The notes under the pieces are model-generated. The model was not told the DNA's origin. It saw nothing but the letters and a program-made list of their open reading frames with translations, and searched no databases. Shown here one piece after another: positions 1-8,931 of a DNA stretch of 64,000 bases (positions are counted from its first letter, which is position 1; each line of letters starts with the position of its first letter). Origin of the DNA: Nocardia arthritidis (GTDB lineage Bacteria; Actinomycetota; Actinomycetes; Mycobacteriales; Mycobacteriaceae); assembly GCF_011801145.1 (NCBI RefSeq), contig NZ_CP046172.1:4526001-4590000 (forward strand), in the 5' to 3' direction. A program made the position numbers and the translations under genes.

Positions 1-1440
1 AAACCGCGCGGTGACATTCTTCAGGTTGTGCCGGTCGGCCCCCGTCACGGTGAGCCAACCGGTCGGCGTGCGGGTCCGCGCTTTGAGCGGCTGTCCGCGG
101 CGCAGCCGCTCACCGGTGGATGTGCCGGAGGCGCGCAGCTTTTCGACGGTGCCCTGGAACATCACCTGGCCGCCGTGGCCGCCCGCGCCTGGCCCCATAT
201 CGACCACGTGGTCGGCCACCGCGATGACATCCGGCGAATGCTCCACCACCAGCACGGTATTTCCCTTGTCCCGCAACTGGATCAGCAGCCGGTTCAGCCT
301 GCCGACATCGCGCGGGTGCATGCCGACGCTCGGTTCGTCGAAAATGTAGGTCATACCGGTCAAACTCGAACCGAGATGCCGGACGACCTTGAGCCGCTGC
401 GCCTCTCCGCCCGAGAGCGTCGATGTCTCCCGGTCCAGCGCGAGATAGCCGAGCCCGACCTCCTCGATCCGGCGCAGCCGGGCCAGGGCCGCCGCGGCGA
501 TCGGTTCGGCCACCGGATCGGTGAGGGCCGCCAAAACCTCGATGAGATCGGTGATTTCGAGCCGCCCGTAGTCGGCGATGCCGAGCCCGTCGATGCGACC
601 GGCCAGCGCCGCCTGATTCAACCGCGCGCCATGACAGAGCGGGCAGACCTCCTCGTGCACCACCGCCTCGGCGGCGGCGCGGTTCTTCTCCGAGAGCGAG
701 CTCAGGTCGCGCTTCAGATACAGGCGGTCGAAACGTTCCAGCAGACCCTCGTAGGCATTGGTGCCGGTGGAGCCGGACCTGCTCGCCCTCGGTACACGGA
801 AACCGTTGCCGCGCAAGAAGAGCTGCCACTCCTCGGGCGTGTAGTCGCGCAGCGGCTTGTCCGGGTCGAACAGCCCGCTGCGGGCGTAGAGCTGCCACTG
901 CCAGGAGCCGACGGCGAAGGGCGCGAAGGTGATCGCGCCCTCGTTGAGCGATTTCGCGGTGTCGAGCAGCTTGTCCAGATCGGCCCGCACCACGTGGCCG
1001 AGGCCCGCGCACTCCGGGCACATGCCGAGCGGATCGTTGAACGAATAGTGTGTCGCCCCACCGGCGCTCGGCTCACCGTACCGGGAGAACAGCACCCGCA
1101 CGATCGACTGGATATCGGTCATGGTGCCGACCGTCGATCGGGAATTTCCGCCGATCGGCCGCTGGTCTACCACGACGGCCGGCGCCAGGTTATCGATGAC
1201 ATCGGCCTCCGGGCGCTCGTATTTCGGCAGCCGGTTGCGGATGAACCAGGTGAAGGTCTCGTTGAGTTGCCGCTGCGACTCCACCGCGACGGTGCCGAAG
1301 ACGATCGAGGATTTACCCGATCCGGAGACGCCGGTGAAGACGACGATCTTGCCCTTGGGGATCTCCAGCGACACATTGCGCAGGTTGTGCTCGCGGGCCC
1401 CGACGATCTTGATGGTGTCTCGAGTGGTCACCTGCGCCAC
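1..1440 (-). CDS. UvrA-like ABC ATPase (resistance-type paralogue), 3' part missing
   Basis: Soluble tandem ABC-ATPase of the UvrA superfamily. About 480 residues are visible and the second ATPase half lies beyond the left edge. Seen: Walker A GVSGSGKSS at about residues 37-45, zinc-finger halves CPECAGLGH (about 141) and CPLCHG (about 261), the LSGGEAQRLK signature (about 340) and the Walker B stretch YIFDEPSVGMHP. Very little sequence separates Walker A from the first zinc finger, so the UvrB-binding insertion of true UvrA seems absent. Family knowledge links such shortened paralogues to antibiotic self-protection rather than repair. GTG at 1440 was chosen; TTG at 1452 and GTG at 1431 are alternatives. 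It is divergent from a WYL regulator 49 bp away, which may control it. Confidence 0.88.
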   Translation of the reverse strand, partial: MAQVTTRDTIKIVGAREHNLRNVSLEIPKGKIVVFTGVSGSGKSSIVFGTVAVESQRQLNETFTWFIRNRLPKYERPEADVIDNLAPAVVVDQRPIGGNSRSTVGTMTDIQSIVRVLFSRYGEPSAGGATHYSFNDPLGMCPECAGLGHVVRADLDKLLDTAKSLNEGAITFAPFAVGSWQWQLYARSGLFDPDKPLRDYTPEEWQLFLRGNGFRVPRASRSGSTGTNAYEGLLERFDRLYLKRDLSSLSEKNRAAAEAVVHEEVCPLCHGARLNQAALAGRIDGLGIADYGRLEITDLIEVLAALTDPVAEPIAAAALARLRRIEEVGLGYLALDRETSTLSGGEAQRLKVVRHLGSSLTGMTYIFDEPSVGMHPRDVGRLNRLLIQLRDKGNTVLVVEHSPDVIAVADHVVDMGPGAGGHGGQVMFQGTVEKLRASGTSTGERLRRGQPLKARTRTPTGWLTVTGADRHNLKNVTARF

Positions 1441-1489
1441 GGTATTGATCAATGAGGTCAGCTTCGGTCCTCATTCCGGTGATACTGGT

Positions 1490-2575
1490 GTGGTGACCGA
1501 TACCGCCGCCCGCCTGCTCGCACTGCTCGCCCTGTTGCAGACCCGCCGCGAATGGTCGGGTCCGGAGCTGGCCGAACGGCTCGGCGTCACGGTCCGCACC
1601 GTGCGCCGCGATATCGATCGCCTGCGCGAACTGGACTATCCGGTGTCCGCGAACCTCGGCTCGGCCGGCGGATATCGGCTGGCGGCCGGCACCGCGCTGC
1701 CGCCGCTGCTGCTCGACGACGAGGAAGCGGTGGCCATCACCCTCGGCCTGCGTGGCGCGGCATACGGCGCGGTCCGCGGCATCGAGGAATCGGCGGCGCG
1801 GGCGCTGGTGAAGGTGCAGCAGATCCTGCCCGCGCGGCTGCGTCGCCGGGTGGACGCGGTGGATGCGGCGACATCGTCGCTGGGCGGGCCGCCCGCCGGA
1901 CCCTTCATCGATCCGGAGACACTGGTGGTGCTGGCCGCGGGCTGTCGCGACCACGAACGAATCCGGTTCCGCTATAAAGCGAAGGACGAATCCGAGTCGA
2001 AGCGGTTGGTCGAACCGCACAGCCTGGTCGCGGCCGGGCGGCGTTGGTATCTGGTGGCATGGGATGTCGACCGCGGCGAATGGCGCACCTTCCGGGTCGA
2101 TCGGATCGGGGAGCCTTTTCCGATCGGGGTGCACTGTGCGCCAAGGGAATTGCCCGACGATGCGGCGCCGACGGAGTATGTCGCGCGACAGTTGGCGGCG
2201 GCACGGCCCGCACCGGAGGTGGTCTTCCTGGTGCATGCCTCGGCGCGAGAGTTGGCCGAGGCGTTGAAGGTTCGGGCCGCCGAGGTGGAGCCGATCGACG
2301 AGCGCACCTGTCTGCTGCGGACATCCGGCGATTCGCTCGAATGGACGGCGATCCGGATCGCGCACCTGGACAAGGAGTTCCGGGTGCTCGAACCGCCGGA
2401 GATGGCGGCGGAGCTGTCTCGCCTGGGGGCGAAATTACAACGGGCGGCTCGAGTTCCGAGAACTCGTCCCTGGCCGAGCTTCAACTCGGGCGATCCGCGA
2501 TTCGCGGCCGACGCCGAGCAGCTACTCGATGACGCCTACGATCACCGCCGATCCGCGAACCAATCCAGCGACTGA
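1490..2575 (+). CDS. WYL-domain transcriptional regulator (YafY/DeoR-like)
   Basis: DNA-binding regulator of 361 residues. An N-terminal winged helix-turn-helix (about residues 15-60, with VTVRTVRRDIDRLRELDYPV) is followed by a WYL ligand-sensing domain (about 140-310, with RWYLVAWDVDRGEWRTFRVDRI). WYL proteins commonly sense nucleic-acid fragments or small ligands and often regulate resistance or defence genes. The start is GTG 1490 or 1493; no good Shine-Dalgarno sequence precedes it, so the transcript may be leaderless. The divergent UvrA-like gene is the obvious candidate target. The C-terminal tail past the WYL domain runs 34 bp into the end of the convergent DUF2332 gene. Confidence 0.85.
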   Translation: MVTDTAARLLALLALLQTRREWSGPELAERLGVTVRTVRRDIDRLRELDYPVSANLGSAGGYRLAAGTALPPLLLDDEEAVAITLGLRGAAYGAVRGIEESAARALVKVQQILPARLRRRVDAVDAATSSLGGPPAGPFIDPETLVVLAAGCRDHERIRFRYKAKDESESKRLVEPHSLVAAGRRWYLVAWDVDRGEWRTFRVDRIGEPFPIGVHCAPRELPDDAAPTEYVARQLAAARPAPEVVFLVHASARELAEALKVRAAEVEPIDERTCLLRTSGDSLEWTAIRIAHLDKEFRVLEPPEMAAELSRLGAKLQRAARVPRTRPWPSFNSGDPRFAADAEQLLDDAYDHRRSANQSSD

Positions 2576-3516
2576 CCGTGCGGCCCTGCATATCCCAGCG
2601 GAATACCGTCGCGCGCCAGAATGAACTGACGCCCGGGCGGCACATCGGTGTACGGCAGCAGCGCCGGATCATATGGCAGTACTTCGTTGCCCTCGTTGGC
2701 GATCCAGGTGCACGGTAGCGCGCGCACCGTGTCGGCGAACCGCGCCCGGTCGCCCCGATCCAGGTACGCCAGCACGGCGCTGCCGAATACGATGATCGGA
2801 ACATCTTGTGGGGCGGCGTAAACCAGGTCGGCGATGCAGTCGACGATATCGCCCGCGACCAGCTGCGGGGGATGACGCCGGGCGATGGCGACGGCATCGC
2901 GCAGCCGGGAGAGCCGGTCGTGCTGCTCCGGCCAGACCAGACATTCCAGCCAGCGCACATCCTCGGGATTGCGGACGTCCAGCGGATGCAGGTCGATACC
3001 CGCGCGAAAAACCACCTGCGGCAGGCATTTCGGAATGGGTGGGCGTCCGGATGTGGTGCACGGCAACAATACCGGGGAACGTCCGTCATCCGGATCGATG
3101 ATGATCTCGTCGTCGTAGCGGTAGCTGAAACGGTCCGGATACAGGCACAGTCCGGCGGACGCGCCGATCTCGATCAGTGCGACGGGCGATCCGGCGAACG
3201 GCTCCAGCGCGGGCAGCAGCACCGCGGCCCGCCCGGCCTCGTTGGTCTGGGTGTGGTGGGTCATGGCCACTTCGCGCACCGCGGGCCAGTTCGCGACCAG
3301 CCACTCCTTGAATTCGTCCAGCGGCGAGACGGTGACCCCGACATACCGTGCCGCGCCGAGGATCAGATTCGGCTGGCGTTTCGGCGGTGGTAGTTCATCG
3401 ATGAGGGCCGAGAGGTCCGGATCGTCGGCGATGCCGTGACACCACAGCTCGTAGCAGGGGGAGTAACCGTGGGCCTCGACCTCGGCGAAGCGCCGATATC
3501 GCGCGGACGTCTCCAT
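2542..3516 (-). CDS. DUF2332 family protein
   Basis: 324-residue soluble protein with the layout of the actinobacterial DUF2332 family. The N-terminus reads SARYRRFAEVEAHGYSPCYE. A central ALIEIGASAGLCLYPDRFSY resembles the glycine-rich SAM-binding loop of methyltransferases, and a GIDLHPLDVRNPED segment follows. The function of the family is not established; a methyltransferase-like fold is an inference from the GASAG motif. ATG 3516 was preferred over a start at 3549 because AGAGGGG lies just upstream of 3516. It is convergent with, and overlaps, the WYL gene tail by 34 bp. Confidence 0.8.
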   Translation of the reverse strand: METSARYRRFAEVEAHGYSPCYELWCHGIADDPDLSALIDELPPPKRQPNLILGAARYVGVTVSPLDEFKEWLVANWPAVREVAMTHHTQTNEAGRAAVLLPALEPFAGSPVALIEIGASAGLCLYPDRFSYRYDDEIIIDPDDGRSPVLLPCTTSGRPPIPKCLPQVVFRAGIDLHPLDVRNPEDVRWLECLVWPEQHDRLSRLRDAVAIARRHPPQLVAGDIVDCIADLVYAAPQDVPIIVFGSAVLAYLDRGDRARFADTVRALPCTWIANEGNEVLPYDPALLPYTDVPPGRQFILARDGIPLGYAGPHGQSLDWFADRR

Positions 3517-3791
3517 CGCAACCCCTCTGGCCAGGGCCGCACCGCCCACCGGTGCGGGCTGTTCGGCAGACGCTACCAGCCATCCGCCGACCCGCCGATG
3601 TCTGAAAAATCACTCTCACAACGGGTTTAGCCGAGCTACCCGCTCGCACGACCGAAAACCCTTGGTGACGGCGCTGTTACGGCCGATCTCGCAGCGGCAT
3701 TCGGCTCGGGAATTCCATGCCGGAAAATGACGGGCTCGCGGCGGCTCCGGTCGGCTAATCTGCGTCGCAGTATCAGAGAAAGGGGCAGCTG

Positions 3792-4193
3792 ATGGCACTT
3801 TCGGTCCCCGATCGGCTCGATATCGCCGAAGTGGTCTCGCTGCACGGCCACCTCACCGACGATGGGGCCTTCGATCGGATGGATGAGGTGTTCGCGCCCG
3901 AAATCGTCTATGACGTCCGCGCATTCGGGCTCGGCGAGTTGCACGGACGCGAGGCGCTGCGGGAGGCGGCGCTCGCGCTCGGCGACCGGAATCCGGTGGG
4001 CCATCATGTGACGAACATCGTGGTCCGCGAGGACGCCGACGGCACGGTCCGGGTGCGTTCGAAGGGTATCGGGATCAATGCCGACGGTAGTTGCGGCAGC
4101 GCGGTATACGACGACATCGTCGTCCGCACGCCGGACGGTTGGCGCATCTCGCACCGCACCATCCGGCGCCGCGAGACGCCGTTGACGCCATGA
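3792..4193 (+). CDS. SnoaL-like / NTF2-fold protein
   Basis: 133-residue single-domain protein of the SnoaL/NTF2-like superfamily, a cone-shaped fold used by small isomerases, cyclases and hydrolases. Seen: an N-terminal helix region (DRLDIAEVVSLHGHLTDDGA), FDRMDEVFAPEIVYDVRAFG, a mid-domain GHHVTNIVVRED strand, and the terminal DGWRISHRTIRRRE typical of the family. An AAAGGGG Shine-Dalgarno sequence precedes ATG 3792. It stands alone, divergent from the DUF2332 gene, so no substrate can be inferred from neighbours. Confidence 0.8.
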   Translation: MALSVPDRLDIAEVVSLHGHLTDDGAFDRMDEVFAPEIVYDVRAFGLGELHGREALREAALALGDRNPVGHHVTNIVVREDADGTVRVRSKGIGINADGSCGSAVYDDIVVRTPDGWRISHRTIRRRETPLTP

Positions 4194-4304
4194 GGTCATG
4201 GCGCGCGCGTGAAGCAACTTCCCGGCTAAGGTGAGTGGGTGTCGCCCGAGTGGTGGGCGACGGACGGTCCGCGCGCGGGTCGGTGGCGGCGGTATGGAGG
4301 CGAG

Positions 4305-5276
4305 ATGCGGAGAGTGGCAACGGGTTTCGCCGTTGCGGTGGTGTCGGCCGGACTGGTCACCGGCTGCGGGGACAAGGCGGGCGGGGCCGACGATTGCACC
4401 GTGCGCCAGCCTGCCCAGCTCGGGATCGCCTCCGGCAACACCTCCGGCGTGTTCTACACGCTCGGCAAGGCGCTGGCCGAACAGCTTGCTTCGGCGACGG
4501 ACGGCAAGGTGCGGGCGACCGTCGCCGAAACGGTCGGCTCGCCGCAGAACATCCAGCAACTCGTCGCGGGCGCGTACCAGGTGGCCTTCTCGCAGTCCGA
4601 TACGGCCGCCGACGCGGCGCTCGGCCGGGAGGAGTTCGCGGGCAAAAGGGAGCCGGTGCGCGCGCTTTCCCGGCTGTACCTGAGCTATATGCACGTCATC
4701 GTGCGGGCCGACGCGCATATCGACACCATGTCCGACCTGAAAGGCAAACGGGTGTCGACCGGTTCGGTGAATTCCGGCATCGAGATGGTTGCCCAGCGCA
4801 TGCTGCGCGCCGCGGGCCTGAATCCGGACAGCGATATCAACGCCCAGCACCTGGATCTCGGCAAGACGGTCGAGGCGATGAAGGACGGCGGCGTCGACGC
4901 CATGTTCTTCGTCGGCGGCCTGCCGACACCCGGCGTCACCGACCTGTTCGATTCGCTGCACGACAAGGTGCGGCTCATCGATGTCACCGATGTGCTGCCC
5001 GCCCTGCGCACGGTGAGCACGGTGTACGAGGGCGGCGCGATTCCGGCGAACGTATACGGTCAGGCCGCCGACGTCCGCGCCGTCGTCGTGCCCAATGTGC
5101 TGCTGGTGCGCGAGGATATGGACACCGGCCTGGCCTGTGCCATCACCAAAACCCTGTTCGACCGGAAAAACCAACTGGAGCAGGTGAATTCATCGGCCAA
5201 GGGCATCCTGCGCGGCACCGCGCCGGATACCGATCCGGTGGTGCTGCACCGCGGCGCGAAACGCGCGCTGGGTTAG
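4305..5276 (+). CDS. TAXI-family TRAP transporter solute-binding lipoprotein
   Basis: 323-residue periplasmic-type binding protein of the TAXI family. The signal peptide ends in the lipobox LVTGC (Cys about 21), so it should be membrane-tethered. Seen: the family N-terminal strand LGIASGNTSGVFYTLGKALA, the ligand-site segment QSDTAADAALG and LKGKRVSTGSVNSGIEMVAQ. The start at 4305 is fixed by GGAGG a few bases upstream and by the signal peptide; an in-frame ATG at 4239 would bury the signal. No TRAP permease gene lies in the window, so it is an orphan receptor or works with a distant permease. Confidence 0.87.
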   Translation: MRRVATGFAVAVVSAGLVTGCGDKAGGADDCTVRQPAQLGIASGNTSGVFYTLGKALAEQLASATDGKVRATVAETVGSPQNIQQLVAGAYQVAFSQSDTAADAALGREEFAGKREPVRALSRLYLSYMHVIVRADAHIDTMSDLKGKRVSTGSVNSGIEMVAQRMLRAAGLNPDSDINAQHLDLGKTVEAMKDGGVDAMFFVGGLPTPGVTDLFDSLHDKVRLIDVTDVLPALRTVSTVYEGGAIPANVYGQAADVRAVVVPNVLLVREDMDTGLACAITKTLFDRKNQLEQVNSSAKGILRGTAPDTDPVVLHRGAKRALG

Positions 5277-5349
5277 TCACCAGCCGCAGTTGTAGATGCC
5301 CTCGGAGATACGGACGCCGTCGTTCCGCATTTCACCCGTGTGCCGGATT

Positions 5350-6219
5350 TCAACCGTCGGCCAATGCGGCGGAGAGGTCGCGGGCGGCGTCGACCGTGGC
5401 CGCGATGAACGAATCGCGCTCGGATTTACCGGTTTCGGTGCGCAGCGCGCCGAGCTGGATCTCATAGGCCGGTACGCCGGTGCGGTCGAAGACCGGGGCG
5501 GCCAGATAGCTCAGCGGCAGCGAAACGTCGGAGTCGAGTTCGGATTTCGTATACGGGCGCGAGGTGAGTTCGGCGAGGCGGCGCAGGGCGCGGGTGCGCA
5601 GATGTGGTTGGCGCAGTTCGGAACCCATGGCGGCGAGCAGATCGGCGAGCAGTTCGACGGTGCCCGCGTCGTCGTCGGTGTCGGGCCGGAAGACCGCGAT
5701 GCCGCGGCGGCGCACCGAATTGAGCAGAACGGTTGCGGTGCGGCGGGTTTCCGGGTCGGCGGTGGCGAGCCAGGCGTTCTGTTCGGCGGCGGGCCGCCAC
5801 GGCATCACGCTCGCCCCCGCCGGGAATCGCAGCGGAATGCGGTGCCCGACCGGGATTCCGGGGACGATCCGGTCCGGGCCCTGGCGAACGTCGAGCACGG
5901 TCAGCTGGTCCGGCTCGATGCGGCTGAGGGTGGCGCCGCAGCCGGTGCGCATGGCGAGGGCGTCCAGTACCTCGCCCGCGGCGCGGGGCAGCGCGGGACC
6001 GTGTAGTCGAGCCAGCGCGGGCCCGAGGTGGTAGCCGCCGTCCCCGCGGGAAACCCAACCCGCCGAATCCAATTCGGCCAGAATCGCGGTCGCGGTGGCG
6101 CGGGCGATCTCGAGCCGGTCCGCGATGCCCGCGACGGTCACCGGTTCCGGCGCGGCGATCAGCAGCGAGACGATATCGACGACGCGCCGGGTCGGCGGCG
6201 ACGGGGAGCGATCTGGCAC
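5350..6219 (-). CDS. IclR-family transcriptional regulator
   Basis: 289-residue regulator. The N-terminal winged HTH (about residues 10-60, PVTVAGIADRLEIARATATA) and the C-terminal GAF-like effector domain fit the IclR family. It is divergent from an SDR dehydrogenase and an NAD(P)-binding oxidoreductase. The 170-bp gap holds a 16-bp perfect palindrome plus a partial copy (see 6259-6295), a plausible operator. The effector is probably a substrate or product of those enzymes, which is inference from position only. Confidence 0.86.
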   Translation of the reverse strand: MPDRSPSPPTRRVVDIVSLLIAAPEPVTVAGIADRLEIARATATAILAELDSAGWVSRGDGGYHLGPALARLHGPALPRAAGEVLDALAMRTGCGATLSRIEPDQLTVLDVRQGPDRIVPGIPVGHRIPLRFPAGASVMPWRPAAEQNAWLATADPETRRTATVLLNSVRRRGIAVFRPDTDDDAGTVELLADLLAAMGSELRQPHLRTRALRRLAELTSRPYTKSELDSDVSLPLSYLAAPVFDRTGVPAYEIQLGALRTETGKSERDSFIAATVDAARDLSAALADG

Positions 6220-6258
6220 GGCGAACCCCTTGTGCGGCTGGGCGGAACGACTCTAGTA

Positions 6259-6295
6259 TGTCGAATATACGATATTGAGTGTCGAATATTCGACA
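6259..6295. promoter_or_regulatory. Palindromic operator pair between IclR and SDR genes
   Basis: TGTCGAATATTCGACA at 6280-6295 is a perfect 16-bp palindrome. A partial copy, TGTCGAATATACGATA, sits at 6259-6274. The copies are offset by 21 bp, two helical turns, which suits cooperative binding by an IclR tetramer. The AT-rich patch stands out in a GC-rich region and probably includes promoter elements for one or both divergent transcripts. Confidence 0.6.
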
Positions 6296-6389
6296 GCAGA
6301 TCGCGGAACGTTCGTCGCGGCGAATGTCCGAGGGCGTGCTGAGCCGGAGATATTCGGCGCATTCGGACGCGAAAGCCGCTGGAGCGCGC

Positions 6390-7181
6390 ATGATCCTGGA
6401 CAGATTCCGCATCGACGGGCAGGTCGCCGTCGTCACCGGCGCCGGCCGCGGCCTCGGTGCCGCCATCGCGATCGGTTTCGCGGAGGCGGGGGCCGATGTC
6501 GTCATCGCGGCCCGGACCAAGAGCCAATTGGACGAGGTGGCCGAGCAGGTGGCCGCGACCGGCCGCCGGGCACACGTGGTGGCCGCCGACCTCAGCGATA
6601 TCGAGGCGACCGCGGCGCTGGCCGCGACCGCGGTGGACCGGTTCGGCCGCCTCGATATCGTTGTGAACAATGTCGGCGGCGCACTGCCCTGCCCGCTCCT
6701 GGACACCACGCCCGAAATGCTGGTCCAGGCCTTCGATTTCAATGTCACCAACGCGCACGCACTCGTCCGTGCGGCCGTACCGCACATCCTCGAAACCGCC
6801 GGCGGCGGCTCGATTCTCAACATCACCTCGACGATGGGCCGCCTGCCCGGCCGCGCCTTCGCCGCCTACGGCACCGCCAAAGCCGCACTGGCGCACTACA
6901 CTCGGCTCGCCGCCATGGATCTGAACCCGCGCATCAGGGTGAACGCCATCGCGCCCGGCGCCATCCACACCTCGGCGCTGGACATCGTCGCGAGCAACGA
7001 TGCGATGCGCACCCAGCTGGAAACCAACACCCCGCTGCACCGCCTCGGCGAGCCCGACGATATCGCCGCCGCCGCACTGTATCTCGTCTCACCCGCGGGT
7101 CGCTACGTCACCGGCAAGGTGCTGGAGCCGGACGGCGGGCTGACCGCCCCGAATCTGACCATCCCGATCCCGGATCTGTGA
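6390..7181 (+). CDS. SDR-family oxidoreductase
   Basis: 263-residue classical short-chain dehydrogenase. Seen: the cofactor motif TGAGRGLG at about residues 14-21, NNVG, a catalytic Ser in NITSTMG (about 147), YGTAK with Tyr160 and Lys164, and a C-terminal PDGG end. It probably oxidises or reduces a hydroxy/keto group with NAD(P). The start at 6390 has GGAGCG just upstream; longer in-frame starts (6279) would run through the palindromic operator. The next gene begins 1 bp after its stop, so the two are translationally coupled. Regulation by the divergent IclR gene is likely. Confidence 0.88.
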   Translation: MILDRFRIDGQVAVVTGAGRGLGAAIAIGFAEAGADVVIAARTKSQLDEVAEQVAATGRRAHVVAADLSDIEATAALAATAVDRFGRLDIVVNNVGGALPCPLLDTTPEMLVQAFDFNVTNAHALVRAAVPHILETAGGGSILNITSTMGRLPGRAFAAYGTAKAALAHYTRLAAMDLNPRIRVNAIAPGAIHTSALDIVASNDAMRTQLETNTPLHRLGEPDDIAAAALYLVSPAGRYVTGKVLEPDGGLTAPNLTIPIPDL

Positions 7182-7182
7182 C

Positions 7183-8268
7183 ATGACTTATCGCGTAGTG
7201 CAATGGGGGACAGGCAATGTCGGCCGCAACGCGCTGGCGGGCATCATCGCCAATCCCGGCCTGGAACTGGCAGGCGTCTGGGTATCTGGACCGGCCAAGG
7301 GTGGTGTCGACGCGGGAACCCTTGCCGGACTGGAACATCCGGTCGGCATCCGGGCCAGCACCGATCCGGACGCGATGCTCGCGCTGCGGCCCGATTGCGT
7401 CGTCTACTGCGCCATGACCGATAACCGGCTGCTGGAGGCGGTGGAGGATCTGCGGCAGATACTGGCCGCGGGCGTGAATGTCGTCGCCTGCGCGCCCGTC
7501 TTCTACCAATATCCGTACGGCGTATTGCCCGACGAACTACTGAAACCGATCGAAGAGGCCGCCGCCCAAGGCAATTCGACGCTGTGGGTGAACGGCATCG
7601 ATCCCGGCTTCGCCAACGACCTGCTGCCGCTGGCGCTGGCGGGCACCTGCCTGCGCGTCGACCAGCTGCGCTGCCTGGAGATCGTCGACTACGCCAGCTA
7701 CGACAACCGCGCGGTCATGTTCGACATCATGGGTTTCGGCAAACCGCTCGACGAGATACCGCTGCTGTTGCAGCCGGGAGTGCTGTCGCTGGCCTGGGGC
7801 AGCGTGGTCCGGCAGCTGGCGGCGGGCATCGGCGTCACCCTGGACTCCGTCACCCAGACATACGAAAGAGCCGCCGCGCCCGCGGCTTTCGACATCGTCA
7901 CCGGGCATATCCCCGAAGGAACCGCCGCCGCACTGCGTTTCGAGGTGTGCGGGATGGTCGGTGACCGGCCGGTGACCGTGCTCGAACACGTCACCCGCCT
8001 GCGCCCCGACCTCTGCCCCGACTGGCCGCAACCCGCACATCCGCAGGGCTCCTACCGGATCGAACTCACCGGTGAACCCAGCTACACCCTCGACCTGGTG
8101 ACCTCCAGTCCGAACGGCGACCACAACTACGCCACCGTACTCGCCACCGCCATGCGCATCGTCAACGCGATACCCGCGGTAATCCAGGCCCCCGCAGGCA
8201 TTCTCACCGCATTGGATATGCCGCTCATCACCTGGCCCGCGGAAGCCGGTTCGCGACTGTCGCATTGA
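7183..8268 (+). CDS. NAD(P)-binding dehydrogenase, DapB/2,4-diaminopentanoate dehydrogenase-like
   Basis: 361-residue oxidoreductase with a Rossmann nucleotide-binding N-terminus (GTGNVGRNAL, about residues 9-18) and an alpha/beta substrate domain containing NGIDPGFANDLLPLAL. Proteins of this layout are often annotated as dihydrodipicolinate reductase-like in mycolate actinomycetes, but this is not the lysine-pathway enzyme and its substrate is unknown. It starts 1 bp after the SDR stop, forming a two-gene operon, so both probably act on one pathway controlled by the IclR regulator. Confidence 0.82.
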   Translation: MTYRVVQWGTGNVGRNALAGIIANPGLELAGVWVSGPAKGGVDAGTLAGLEHPVGIRASTDPDAMLALRPDCVVYCAMTDNRLLEAVEDLRQILAAGVNVVACAPVFYQYPYGVLPDELLKPIEEAAAQGNSTLWVNGIDPGFANDLLPLALAGTCLRVDQLRCLEIVDYASYDNRAVMFDIMGFGKPLDEIPLLLQPGVLSLAWGSVVRQLAAGIGVTLDSVTQTYERAAAPAAFDIVTGHIPEGTAAALRFEVCGMVGDRPVTVLEHVTRLRPDLCPDWPQPAHPQGSYRIELTGEPSYTLDLVTSSPNGDHNYATVLATAMRIVNAIPAVIQAPAGILTALDMPLITWPAEAGSRLSH

Positions 8269-8299
8269 TGCCCGTACGGTGCTGGTCTCGTTCGGTTGT

Positions 8300-8788
8300 T
8301 CAGTCGTGGGTCCGTCGATCCGCCAACCAGCGCAACGTGCTCGGCAAGAACGTCAATACCAGCACTGTGATACCGAATACCACGCCGATGGCCGACACTG
8401 GAGTGAGATCTGTGGTAACCGAAACGGAGTGATGCCCGCCGGTGACATCCTCGCACTGAGGTATACCACCATTGCCGCAGGTAGGGATTTTGATGACCGA
8501 TACGGCGAGAGTGCCGATGCCTCCCACTCCGAGCAGAGTATGTGCACCCTTCTGCCGCCGGAAGGTCCGGATCCCACCGACCACCAGCAGCAGCCCGAAC
8601 GCCAGTAGCAGCAGTTCCAGGAGCTTGCTCAGGAAAACGGGAGGGTCGTCGATATCGGCAGAGTCGAACAGCAAAAGAATCGGCAAATCGGACAGGATGA
8701 TAATCCCGCCGACGAAGGCCACGACGCCTGCGGGGATCGCGGTGACGGTGCTGGACTGGGGTTGCCGATGGAACCGAGGGTCGATCAT
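8300..8788 (-). CDS. Small integral membrane protein, unknown function
   Basis: 162 residues with about four hydrophobic segments (roughly 20-38, 52-72, 84-102 and 130-150) and a two-cysteine loop, PTCGNGGIPQCEDV, between the third and fourth. This suggests an extracytoplasmic disulfide loop. No family was recognised. ATG 8788 follows GGAGGCATTG, a good ribosome-binding site; an upstream TTG at 8791 is in frame but less likely. The local base composition is visibly less GC-biased than that of the neighbours. It is convergent with the dehydrogenase gene. Confidence 0.7.
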   Translation of the reverse strand: MIDPRFHRQPQSSTVTAIPAGVVAFVGGIIILSDLPILLLFDSADIDDPPVFLSKLLELLLLAFGLLLVVGGIRTFRRQKGAHTLLGVGGIGTLAVSVIKIPTCGNGGIPQCEDVTGGHHSVSVTTDLTPVSAIGVVFGITVLVLTFLPSTLRWLADRRTHD

Positions 8789-8931
8789 CAATGCCTCCGA
8801 TCCGAGTCATCATTACATGTCCGGCGGCCTCGATGCGGTCGATCGGCACACCCGACGGTCGGGCGCGCGGCCGAAAGACGCTCGCGCAGCAGGCATGTCG
8901 ATGTCAGGCCGAATCATCCGAGCACGGACCT

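Noticed and set aside
28..1455. 475-codon plus-strand open frame opposite the UvrA-like gene
   Set aside because: It is a shadow: the minus strand has complete UvrA motifs in order, while this frame is Arg/Gly/Pro-rich with no family motif.
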